Below are positions 1 through 6,093 of a stretch of 12,886 bases of DNA, one piece after another. The position numbers were made by a program, and so were the translations under genes. Origin of the DNA: VFMC01 sp037130535. Its GTDB lineage: Bacteria; Actinomycetota; Acidimicrobiia; Acidimicrobiales; Ilumatobacteraceae. Where the stretch lies: assembly GCA_037130535.1 (NCBI GenBank), contig JBAXSU010000099.1, positions 1 to 12,886 on the forward strand, read 5' to 3'. The notes beneath the pieces were generated by a model. It saw only the letters and a program-made list of their open reading frames with translations. It did no database searches and was not told where the DNA came from. The first letter of the stretch is position 1; every line of letters begins with the position of its first letter.

Positions 1-57
1 CATGTGTTAAGCACGCCGCCAGCGTTCGTCCTGAGCCAGGATCAAACTCTCCAACAA
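1..57 (-). rRNA. rrs: 16S ribosomal RNA, 5' end (partial)
   Basis: On the minus strand the sequence contains the universal 27F site AGAGTTTGATCCTGGCTCAG, starting at position 50 and reading toward position 1. It is followed by GGACGAACGCTGGCGGCGTG and then CTTAACACATG, the conserved first helices of bacterial 16S rRNA in an actinobacterial version. The 27F site begins at E. coli position 8, so the mature 5' end falls near position 57. Only about 57 nt lie in the window and the gene runs off the left edge. It is transcribed in the same direction as tyrS, which lies just upstream. Confidence 0.97.
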
Positions 58-64
58 GAACAAA

Positions 65-78
65 CCCGGTTACCCGGG
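65..78 (-). other. leader stem-loop with GUAA tetraloop, next to 16S
   Basis: On the minus strand CCCGG-GTAA-CCGGG forms a perfect 5-bp stem closed by a GUAA loop, a member of the stable GNRA class. It ends about 8 nt before the predicted mature 16S 5' end, so it may mark or assist processing. The role is inference. Confidence 0.5.
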
Positions 79-92
79 GCGTTCGCTTGAGA

Positions 93-146
93 GCCGGCGA
101 TGTCACGTGAGGGAATAGCTCACGCTGGATGACATCACGTTCCGGC
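93..146 (-). other. long leader stem-loop (three stacked helices)
   Basis: Three nested complementary blocks are visible. GCCGG (93-97) pairs with CCGGC (142-146), GATGTCA (99-105) with TGACATC (130-136), and CGTGAG (106-111) with CTCACG (119-124). That gives 18 pairs, an apical loop of 7 nt, one asymmetric 5-nt bulge (125-129) and an internal loop. It is the largest structure in the leader. Confidence 0.55.
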
Positions 147-152
147 TGATTG

Positions 153-172
153 CCTCCGATTGGGATCGGAGG
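153..172 (-). other. perfect 8-bp leader hairpin
   Basis: CCTCCGAT (153-160) and ATCGGAGG (165-172) are exact reverse complements separated by 4 nt. This is a strong hairpin in the rRNA leader. There is no U-run after it on either strand, so it is not a classical intrinsic terminator. Confidence 0.55.
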
Positions 173-199
173 ACTTGTGAATTGACGGACAGCTCCAGA

Positions 200-219
200 G
201 ACAGACGCAAGCGCCTGCC
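200..219 (-). other. leader stem-loop with CUUG tetraloop
   Basis: On the minus strand GGCAGGCG and CGUCUGUC pair (8 bp including two G-U pairs) around a CUUG loop, one of the known stable tetraloops of rRNA. It lies between the boxA-like element and the other leader hairpins. Confidence 0.45.
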
Positions 220-255
220 GCCGTGCTGACCGCACTGGCGTTCTATCTTCTCTTC

Positions 256-270
256 TGTTTTCAAGGAGCC
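256..270 (-). promoter_or_regulatory. boxA-like rRNA antitermination element
   Basis: The minus strand reads GGCTCCTTGAAAACA. This resembles the boxA core (E. coli TGCTCTTTAACA; many rrn leaders have a CTTTGAAAAC or CTTTGAGAAC variant), the NusB/S10 binding signal that protects rRNA transcription from premature termination. It is about 200 nt upstream of the 16S start, a sensible place for it. Confidence 0.5.
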
Positions 271-315
271 GTAGCTCGTGCACTCACCGGCGGACCGGCG
301 TTGGTGCTTCTCTCC

Positions 316-369
316 GGAGCGTTTACCGCTCCCCGAGGCGAGTTGCAACCCTAGCGGAGCACCTCGGGG
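316..369 (-). terminator. overlapping inverted repeats behind tyrS, possible terminator
   Basis: Two hairpins share bases. CCCCGAGG (331-338) pairs with CCTCGGGG (362-369), an 8-bp perfect stem with a 23-nt loop. GGAGCG (316-321) pairs with CGCTCC (327-332), a 6-bp perfect stem with a 5-nt loop. They overlap at 331-332 and so compete. They begin 10 nt after the tyrS stop. No T-run follows, so a factor-independent terminator of the E. coli type is not shown; U-less hairpins are common in high-GC actinobacteria. Confidence 0.35.
320..348 (-). promoter_or_regulatory. possible rrn promoter
   Basis: On the minus strand TTGCAA (348-343) is followed after exactly 17 nt by TAAACG (325-320). TTGCAA is a fair -35 element; TAAACG is a weak -10. 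It is the best pair I can find between tyrS and the boxA-like element, and it overlaps the inverted repeats behind tyrS. The main rrn promoter could be different. Confidence 0.25.
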
Positions 370-378
370 CTGGCAACC

Positions 379-1647
379 TCAGGCGGAAACTTTTCCGACC
401 ACGAAGTCTCGCTTGCCCTTTCGCAGCAGCACGATACCGCCAACGAGCAGGTCGGACGCATGCAGCAGGCCATCCGCATCGAGCACGCGATTTCCTGCGC
501 GGACCGCTCCTTGGGCGAGCAGACGGGTGACCTCTCCGTTGGACTTGGCCACACCGGCTTCGACAAGCAACTCGTGCACACGGCGACCGTCGAGGTCGGC
601 CGGGATGAGGACGGTGGGGACCTCGGAGGCCACTACAGCCAGGGCGGCGGCCGAGGCATGGGTGGGATCACCGCCGAACAGCACGCCGGCGGCCGCCTCG
701 GCGGCACGCGCAGCGTCGGCGCCGTGCACCAGCGCAGTGAGTTCGTCGGCGAGCGCACGCTGTGCCAGCCGGCGTTCGGGCGCTGCGGTGTGGTCGCTGA
801 TGAGCACCTCGAGGTCAGCGATCGGCTGCAGCGACAACATGCGCAGATAGGTGCCAACCATCTGGTCCTCCGTCTGCATCCAGAACTGGCGGAACTGGTA
901 CGGCGAGGTGCGAGCCGGGTCGAGCCAGACCGCGCCACCCACCGATTTGCCGAACTTCGACCCGTCGCTCTTCACCATCAGGGGATGCGTGGCGGCGAAC
1001 GCCTGCTTGCCGAGCCGGCGCCGCACCAGTTCGACGCCAGCGGTGATGTTCCCCCACTGGTCGCTCGCGCCTGCCTGCAGCTCGACACCATGGGTCTCGA
1101 ACAGGTATCGGAAGTCATTGGCCTGCAACAGCATGTAACTGAACTCGGTGTACGAGATGCCGTGCTCGCTCTCGATACGGCTGCGCACCGAGTCCTTCGC
1201 GATCATCTGATTGACGGTGAAGTGCTTGCCGACGTCGCGGAGGAACTCGAGCATGCTCACCGACGCCGTCCAGTCGGCGTTGTTGACCAGCGTGGCCTGG
1301 TACGGCCCGGGCTCGAAGTCGAGCAGCGTCGACAGCTGCCGCTTGATGCACTCGACGTTGTGCCGCAGGGCATCGTTGTCGAGGAGGTTGCGCTCCTCGC
1401 TGCGGCCACCCGGGTCGCCGATCATGCCGGTGGCCCCACCTGCGAGCGGGAACGGGCGGTGGCCGGCCATCTGGAAGCGACGCATGTAGAGCTGGCCGAC
1501 GAGGTGACCCACGTGGAGCGAGTCGGCGGTGGGGTCGAAGCCGATGTAGAGCCCGATGGGACCTGCCGCAAGCCGGGCGCGCAGTGCCTCGCGGTCGGTG
1601 GTGTCGTGAACGAGGCCGCGGGCCTCGAGATCGGCGAGCAGATCCAT
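379..1647 (-). CDS. tyrS: tyrosine--tRNA ligase
   Basis: This is cytoplasmic tyrosyl-tRNA synthetase, which charges tRNA-Tyr using ATP. It has 422 residues, a normal bacterial length. The class I HIGH motif appears as HVGH (45-48) in DPTADSLHVGHL, followed by GGATGMIGDP (70-79), the tyrosine-pocket segment QAGASDQWGNITAG (191-204), and the KMSKS loop as KFGKS (231-235). A C-terminal S4-like RNA-binding domain fills about 355-420 (RRVHELLVEAG, ending in LLRKGKRDFVVG). I chose the ATG at 1647 because homology begins at MDLLADLEARG; the open frame extends further upstream but only over non-conserved sequence and the neighbouring divergent start. No clear Shine-Dalgarno is seen. It diverges from the DUF2332 gene and sits directly upstream of the rRNA operon, as in mycobacterial rrnB. 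No T-box leader is possible in the short upstream gap. Confidence 0.97.
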   Translation of the reverse strand: MDLLADLEARGLVHDTTDREALRARLAAGPIGLYIGFDPTADSLHVGHLVGQLYMRRFQMAGHRPFPLAGGATGMIGDPGGRSEERNLLDNDALRHNVECIKRQLSTLLDFEPGPYQATLVNNADWTASVSMLEFLRDVGKHFTVNQMIAKDSVRSRIESEHGISYTEFSYMLLQANDFRYLFETHGVELQAGASDQWGNITAGVELVRRRLGKQAFAATHPLMVKSDGSKFGKSVGGAVWLDPARTSPYQFRQFWMQTEDQMVGTYLRMLSLQPIADLEVLISDHTAAPERRLAQRALADELTALVHGADAARAAEAAAGVLFGGDPTHASAAALAVVASEVPTVLIPADLDGRRVHELLVEAGVAKSNGEVTRLLAQGAVRAGNRVLDADGLLHASDLLVGGIVLLRKGKRDFVVGKVSA

Positions 1648-1674
1648 AGGTGCACCATGTTGCCAGTTCACCGG

Positions 1675-1713
1675 TCGATTCCCTCGATCGATTCCTCCGG
1701 TCGATCGGGTGCC
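1675..1713. repeat. three 13-bp tandem units in the tyrS/DUF2332 divergent region
   Basis: TCGAT recurs at 1675, 1688 and 1701, exactly every 13 bp. The first two units both begin TCGATTCC; the third begins TCGATCGG. They occupy almost half of the 82-bp gap between the two divergent start codons. They may be a regulator site array or simple slippage; nothing in the sequence decides this. Confidence 0.5.
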
Positions 1714-1729
1714 GGTAGCGTCGTGCCCT

Positions 1730-2794
1730 ATGGTCTCCTCGGACACGCTGGCCGAGCGGTTCCGATCGTTCGCCGGCACCTCGGCGACACGAGCACCGCT
1801 GTACCGCTCGCTCGCTCTGGCCATCGCCGAAGACGCCGAGGTGCGCTCGCTGCTGCAGGTCGCCTCCGACGAACAGGCCATCCCGGTCCTGCTGTTCGCC
1901 GCCGTGCACCACGAACTGTTGCGCACCCGCGAGCCGGCCCTCGCCCGCTTCTACCCGAACCTCCACGACGAACCTGCCGAGGGCGACGCGTTCACCGCAT
2001 TCCGCGAGTTCACCGTGCGGCACGCCGACGCCATCCGCGCCGCCATCGCCACCCGCCACACACAGACCAACGAAGTTGGCCGCTGTGCGCTCTTCCTGCC
2101 GGCGTTGGCGATGGTCGACGCGGAGGTGGGTCCGTTGTCGTTGGTGGATGTCGGGGCGAGCGCCGGGCTGAACCTGCTGCTCGACCGGTTCCACTACACC
2201 TACGAACCGGGCGGCCCAGTCGGGCCCGCATCGACGGTGCACCTCGTGTGCAGCACGCGCGGTCCGGTGCCCGTACCCGACGCACTCCCCCGCCTTGCGG
2301 CCTCTGTCGGCATCGACGCCTTCCCCATCGACCTCGACGACGACGATGCGTTGCGGTGGCTCGAGGCATGCGTGTGGCCCGATCAGATCGACCGGTTCGA
2401 GCGCCTCGTCGCCGCCATCGACCTCGCCCGCGCTGTCCGGCCTGTCGTGCGCCGCGGTGATGCTGTCGACGACCTGGCGGCCACCGTGGTCGAGGCGGCG
2501 GCAGCGGGGCACCCGACCGTGACCAACAGCTGGGTGCTGAACTACCTCTCGCCCGAGGCCCGGCAGCGGTACGTCGCCACGCTCGACGAGCTGGGTGGCT
2601 GCTTCGACCTCTCGTGGGTGCTGGCGGAGAGCCCAGCCCAGACGCTCGGGCTGCCCATCCCCACCACCGACCCCGCCGAGGACCTCACCGTGCTGTCGGT
2701 GGTGCGCTGGCGTAACGGTCAGCGCGAGGTGCAGCGCCTGGCCACCTGTCATCCGCACGGCTACTGGATGCACTGGGAGCACGGCGGCACCTGA
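1730..2794 (+). CDS. DUF2332 family protein, function unknown
   Basis: The protein has 354 residues and the features I associate with DUF2332, a family common in actinobacteria: an N-terminal helical part (YRSLALAIAED), the signature TQTNEVGR (111-118), then LVDVGASAGLNLLLDRF (138-154), and near the C-terminus NSWVLNYLSPEARQRY. The GASAGLNL segment after a hydrophobic strand resembles motif I of Rossmann-fold methyltransferases; SAM binding is inference only. There is no signal peptide or membrane helix, so it is probably cytoplasmic. I chose the ATG at 1730; an in-frame GTG at 1709 would add seven residues. A TAGCGT hexamer (1716-1721) lies 8 nt before the ATG, so a leaderless transcript is possible. 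It converges on mpg with only 21 bp between the stops. Confidence 0.85.
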   Translation: MVSSDTLAERFRSFAGTSATRAPLYRSLALAIAEDAEVRSLLQVASDEQAIPVLLFAAVHHELLRTREPALARFYPNLHDEPAEGDAFTAFREFTVRHADAIRAAIATRHTQTNEVGRCALFLPALAMVDAEVGPLSLVDVGASAGLNLLLDRFHYTYEPGGPVGPASTVHLVCSTRGPVPVPDALPRLAASVGIDAFPIDLDDDDALRWLEACVWPDQIDRFERLVAAIDLARAVRPVVRRGDAVDDLAATVVEAAAAGHPTVTNSWVLNYLSPEARQRYVATLDELGGCFDLSWVLAESPAQTLGLPIPTTDPAEDLTVLSVVRWRNGQREVQRLATCHPHGYWMHWEHGGT

Positions 2795-2815
2795 CGGCAC
2801 GTCTGACGAGCGGCG

Positions 2816-3304
2816 TCACCGCACCAGCCACCGCCGAGGAAGGTCGACGCCCTTGCTGATACCGATGCGGGGTGTCACCAGCGGGTCAGCCGGTGGTGAC
2901 TCACCATCGTCGGCGAGGTATGCCTCGGTGCCGTCGATCGACCGGTCGATGCCCAACTCGCGACACACTCGACCAGGCCCCCGGGTGAGGGCGGGATGGA
3001 TGCCCTCTATGAGCACGGAGCGGATGAGGACTGCCTGACCATCACCCACAGCACCGGTGACCAGATTGAGACAATGGTGCATGCCGTAGATGAGGTAGAC
3101 GTACCAGTGGCTGGCCGGACCGAACATCGACGCATTGCGTGCGGTGCAACCGCGAAACGAATGGCTGGCGGGGTCGTCGGCGGTGTACGCCTCCACCTCG
3201 ACGATGCGCGCCACACGGCCCCCGACGACGATGAGCTTGTTGAGCAAATCGGGTGCGACGACGAGTGCGTCGCGTTCAGCGAACGTCGTCGGCAACTGCT
3301 GCAC
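2816..3304 (-). CDS. mpg: 3-methyladenine DNA glycosylase (AAG/Mpg family)
   Basis: This is a base-excision repair enzyme of the AAG type, which flips out alkylated purines and hydrolyses the glycosidic bond. Family hallmarks are clear: APDLLNKLIV, RIVEVEAY (33-40) with the presumed general-base Glu38 and intercalating Tyr40 by analogy with human AAG, DDPASHSFRG, ARNASMFG, YVYLIYGMHHCLN (68-80), VLIR (Arg95) and TRGPGRVCRELGI. At 162 residues it is shorter than the usual 190-210; the loop before RGPG and the C-terminus are reduced, but the active-site segments are complete. The start is uncertain: GTG 3304 is preferred (29-nt overlap with argH), and TTG 3295 is an alternative. It is last in the arg operon and very likely translationally coupled to argH. 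In mycobacteria mpg is a neighbour of tyrS, so its position here is partly ancestral. Confidence 0.93.
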   Translation of the reverse strand: MQQLPTTFAERDALVVAPDLLNKLIVVGGRVARIVEVEAYTADDPASHSFRGCTARNASMFGPASHWYVYLIYGMHHCLNLVTGAVGDGQAVLIRSVLIEGIHPALTRGPGRVCRELGIDRSIDGTEAYLADDGESPPADPLVTPRIGISKGVDLPRRWLVR

Positions 3305-4727
3305 GCAACTCGCCCACCCTGCGCCGGAACCGCTCGAGTTGTTCGGCCACCGGCCCGGGACCCGCTCCACCAGGTGTGGTGCGGCGACGCACCGACACGC
3401 CCGGCGCGACGAGCGCCGCAGCATCCGGACCCAGCAGCGGGTCGGCCGCGACGAGGTCGCGCAGGCTCGCCTCACCGGCGAGCGCACGCCGAACCAGTGC
3501 TCCGACGACAGCGTGTGCGTCGCGGAACGGGATGCCGCGCTGCACCAACCACTCGGCCAGGTCGGTGGCTGCGGTGGTCTCGGCATCGGCCGCGGCCTGC
3601 ATGCGCTCGGGTACAAAGGTGGCCGTAGCGATCATGCCGGTGACGGCCCCGAGGGCCAGGCGAACCTGATCGACTGCGTCGAACAGCGGCTCCTTGTCCT
3701 CCTGATAGTCGCGGTTGTAGCTGAGAGGCAGGCCCTTCATGGTGGCGAGAAAGCCGGTGAGATCGCCGATGACTCGCCCGGCCTTGCCCCGGGCGAGCTC
3801 GGCGATATCGGGGTTCTTCTTCTGCGGCAACATCGACGAACCCGTGGCGTAGCCGTCGTCGAGGCGGGCGAACCCGAACTCGTCGGTGGTCCACAGCACG
3901 AACTCCTCGCCGATGCGCGACAGGTCGATGGCGATGAGCGTGAGCACGAACAACGCCTCGGCGATGTGGTCGCGCGAACCAACGGCGTCGAGCGAGTTCT
4001 CGAAGCGGCGAGCGAAACCGAGATCGGCGGCGTTTCCGTCGGGGTCGAGGGGCAGCGACGAACCTGCCAATGCCCCTGCGCCGAGGGGCGAGACGTCGAT
4101 GCGGTCGAGTGCGTCGAGCAAACGGTCGACGTCGCGACCGAGGGCCCAACCGTGCGCCAGCAGGTGATGGGCCAACAGCACCGGCTGTGCCCGCTGGAGG
4201 TGGGTGTAGCCGGGCAGGTACACCTCGCCCGCGGCGTCGGCCCGCTGCAGCAGCACCGCCTGGAGGTCGACGACTCGACGGGCGACGACCATCAGTTCGC
4301 GCTTGCACCAGAGTCGGACATCGGTGGCGCTCTGGTCGTTGCGGCTGCGGCCGGTGTGCAGTTTTGCTCCGGCGGCACCTGCCAGTTCGGTGACCCGACG
4401 TTCGACTGCGGTGTGGATGTCTTCGTCGCTCGGCGCGAACACGAACGTGCCGTCACCGAGTTCCGCTGCCACGGTGTCGAGCGCCGCCAGCACCTGGTCG
4501 CGCTCGAGGTCGCTGATGATGCCCGTGCGGGCGAGGCCGCGTACATGGGCGCGCGAACCCTCGATGTCGTCGGGCCAGAGTCGCTGGTCGAACGAGAGGC
4601 TCTCGGTGAAGGCCATCAGTTCGGCCGCAGGGCCGCCCTCGAACCGGCCGTGCCAGAGCGTGTTGCCCCCGGCACCGGTGATACCAGCACCGGTGTGACC
4701 GGTACCTGTCGGATCGGCGCCGCTCAC
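3276..4727 (-). CDS. argH: argininosuccinate lyase
   Basis: ArgH catalyses the last step of arginine synthesis, splitting argininosuccinate into arginine and fumarate; it acts as a cytoplasmic homotetramer. The 483-residue protein shows the fumarase/ASL superfamily blocks: EDIH (102-105), HTGRSRNDQ (124-132), GYTHLQRAQP (173-182) with the catalytic His176, and the signature GSSMLPQKKNPD (296-307) carrying the catalytic serine loop. The start is GTG at 4727, whose GTGA overlaps the argR stop by 4 nt. The conserved part begins only at LWHGRF (about residue 24), so the N-terminus is about 20 residues longer than usual and includes three TGxGx repeats (see repeat at 4665-4709). Its 3' end overlaps mpg. 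The partner enzyme ArgG is not in this window. Confidence 0.97.
   Translation of the reverse strand: MSGADPTGTGHTGAGITGAGGNTLWHGRFEGGPAAELMAFTESLSFDQRLWPDDIEGSRAHVRGLARTGIISDLERDQVLAALDTVAAELGDGTFVFAPSDEDIHTAVERRVTELAGAAGAKLHTGRSRNDQSATDVRLWCKRELMVVARRVVDLQAVLLQRADAAGEVYLPGYTHLQRAQPVLLAHHLLAHGWALGRDVDRLLDALDRIDVSPLGAGALAGSSLPLDPDGNAADLGFARRFENSLDAVGSRDHIAEALFVLTLIAIDLSRIGEEFVLWTTDEFGFARLDDGYATGSSMLPQKKNPDIAELARGKAGRVIGDLTGFLATMKGLPLSYNRDYQEDKEPLFDAVDQVRLALGAVTGMIATATFVPERMQAAADAETTAATDLAEWLVQRGIPFRDAHAVVGALVRRALAGEASLRDLVAADPLLGPDAAALVAPGVSVRRRTTPGGAGPGPVAEQLERFRRRVGELRAAVADDVR
4665..4709 (-). repeat. 15-bp triplicated unit at the argH 5' end
   Basis: Codons 7-21 of argH encode TGTGH-TGAGI-TGAGG, three imperfect copies of a 15-nt unit containing ACCGGTGC. 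The segment lies before the conserved ArgH fold, so copy number could change by slippage without breaking the enzyme. Confidence 0.55.
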
Positions 4728-5191
4728 GACAGGCCCGCCAGGTCGCGCAGGAACGTGGTGAGCGCCGGGCCGCCGAGCTGTTCGTCGGCCACGCAGAGGA
4801 GCGTGTCGTCGCCCGCCACGGTGCCCAGCAGCCCCGTCAGACTTGCCCGGTCGAGCGCAGATGCCACGACGTGCGCACAGCCTGGCGGCGTGCGCAGCAC
4901 GACCAGGTTGCCCGACGAACGCACCTCGGCCACCCACTCGCCCAGCACCCGCCGAAGATGGTCTTCCGGCGCGAGACGCGCCGGCTCGTACTCGGGGATG
5001 GCGTACACGGTGTCGCCGCCCGGTACGCGCACCTTCACCGCGCCGAGATCGTCGAGGTCGCGCGACACGGTGGCCTGGGTGGCAGAGATACCTTCGCCGC
5101 CGAGCAGTTCGACCAACTGCGGCTGGCTCGTGACCGGATGCTTACCGATGAGACGGGCAATGGTCTGCTGACGCTGCACCTTGGTGGTCAT
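4724..5191 (-). CDS. argR: arginine repressor ArgR
   Basis: ArgR is the arginine-dependent repressor of arginine synthesis genes, hexameric when arginine is bound. It has 155 residues, typical for the family. The N-terminal winged-helix DNA-binding domain is seen in KVQRQQTIARLIG and SQPQLVELLGGEGISATQATVSRDLDDLG (22-50), where the SATQATVSRDL helix is the recognition region. The C-terminal oligomerisation/arginine-binding domain contains LVVLRTPPGCA (96-106) and GTVAGDDTLLCV (123-134), whose acidic pair is the known arginine contact. The ATG at 5191 overlaps the argF stop (ATGA) and has AGGAG about 8 nt upstream. Lying inside the operon it presumably controls, it is likely autoregulated through the ARG-box-like sites before argC. 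Confidence 0.97.
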   Translation of the reverse strand: MTTKVQRQQTIARLIGKHPVTSQPQLVELLGGEGISATQATVSRDLDDLGAVKVRVPGGDTVYAIPEYEPARLAPEDHLRRVLGEWVAEVRSSGNLVVLRTPPGCAHVVASALDRASLTGLLGTVAGDDTLLCVADEQLGGPALTTFLRDLAGLS

Positions 5192-6093
5192 GGACGAACT
5201 CCTGCAAGCCAGGCCAGGGCACCCCTCGCGGTGTGCATGCGGTTGTGGCCCTGAGGAATGACGAGGGACCGGGGGCCGTCGATGACCTCGGCAGTCACCT
5301 CCAGTCCGCGGTAGGCGGGTAGGCAGTGCATGAACCACGCGTCGGGTGCAGCATGTGCCATCAGGGCAGCGTTCACCTGATAGGCACCGAACATCGTCGC
5401 CCGCTTTGCCTTCTCGGCCTCGTGCCCCATCGAGGTCCAGGTGTCGGTGTGCACGACGTCGGCGCCGTGCACCGCCTCGGCAGGATCGTTGGTCTGCATG
5501 ACGGTGCCGGGTCCGAGGGCTTCAATCGACGCCAACTCCTCCGGCGACGCGTCCCAGCCAGTCAGACATCCGAGGCGGACATGCATCCCCTCCATCACCG
5601 CGATCTCGGCCAACGACCGCGACACATTGTTGTAGTCGCCGACGAACGACACGGTGCGTCCAGCAAGGTCGCCGAGCACCTGCTGCATCGTGAGCGCATC
5701 GGCGAGACCCTGCAGCGGATGGCTGTGATCGCTGAGCATGTTCACCACGGGCACCGTGCTAGCGGCAGCGAGACGCTCGACCGTGCTGTGGGCGAACACT
5801 CGGGCGGCGATGATGGCGTGATAGCCAGCCATGATTCGGGCGATGTCTTCGACCGGTTCGCGGGTATCGAATCCGATCTCCTCGCCCCGCGTGTACACCG
5901 GGTGGCCGCCGAGCTGGACGACCGCCATCTCCATGCTGTGGCGCGTACGGTTCGACGGCTTTTCGAAGATGAGCGCCACGCCCTGGCCGGCGAGCGGAGC
6001 GCCGAGGTCGGCGATCGGCCAGTGGGCGAGCGCGAGCATCTCGCGCACCATCGTGCGTCCGCCGACGGCGATGTCGAGGAACGAGGTGCTCAC
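5188..6093 (-). CDS. argF: ornithine carbamoyltransferase
   Basis: ArgF makes citrulline from ornithine and carbamoyl phosphate in the cytoplasm. It has 301 residues, normal length. The carbamoyl-phosphate loop is FEKPSNRTR (43-51), with Asn where many OTCases have Thr (STRTR). HPLQ (125-128) and the ornithine loop DTWTSMG (217-223) follow, then HCLPAYRG (256-263), with the zinc/thiol-type Cys257 seen in OTCases. The SMG loop argues for ornithine rather than N-acetylornithine as substrate. The GTG start at 6093 overlaps the argD stop as GTGA, and its own stop overlaps argR as ATGA. It belongs to the argCBDFRH operon and is presumably repressed by ArgR. Confidence 0.96.
   Translation of the reverse strand: MSTSFLDIAVGGRTMVREMLALAHWPIADLGAPLAGQGVALIFEKPSNRTRHSMEMAVVQLGGHPVYTRGEEIGFDTREPVEDIARIMAGYHAIIAARVFAHSTVERLAAASTVPVVNMLSDHSHPLQGLADALTMQQVLGDLAGRTVSFVGDYNNVSRSLAEIAVMEGMHVRLGCLTGWDASPEELASIEALGPGTVMQTNDPAEAVHGADVVHTDTWTSMGHEAEKAKRATMFGAYQVNAALMAHAAPDAWFMHCLPAYRGLEVTAEVIDGPRSLVIPQGHNRMHTARGALAWLAGVRP

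Larger units (their letters stand above)
57..315 (-). other. rRNA operon leader region (about 260 nt, no coding gene)
   Basis: This stretch between tyrS and the 16S 5' end has no credible coding gene. Read on the minus strand it holds a boxA-like element (256-270) and a chain of stem-loops: 200-219, 153-172, 93-146 and 65-78. That is the expected make-up of a pre-rRNA leader, with antitermination signals and processing stems. The upstream border at about 315 assumes the tentative promoter at 320-348. RNase III stems normally pair with sequence after the 16S gene, which lies outside the window, so the true processing helix cannot be shown here. Confidence 0.7.

Noticed and set aside
1648..1729. 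T-box or other riboswitch in front of tyrS
   Set aside because: Only 82 bp separate the divergent starts; no specifier loop or T-box sequence is visible.
460..2460. Long plus-strand open frame opposite tyrS, continuing out of frame into the DUF2332 gene
   Set aside because: It is a GC-rich shadow; the minus strand holds unmistakable tyrosyl-tRNA synthetase motifs over the same bases.
3135..5171. Long plus-strand open frame opposite mpg, argH and argR
   Set aside because: It has no recognisable domain and lies antisense to three well-supported genes.
5188..6093. ArgF as an N-acetylornithine carbamoyltransferase, because argJ is absent
   Set aside because: The DTWTSMG loop and HCLPAYRG are of ordinary ornithine carbamoyltransferase type, which argues against an acetylated substrate.
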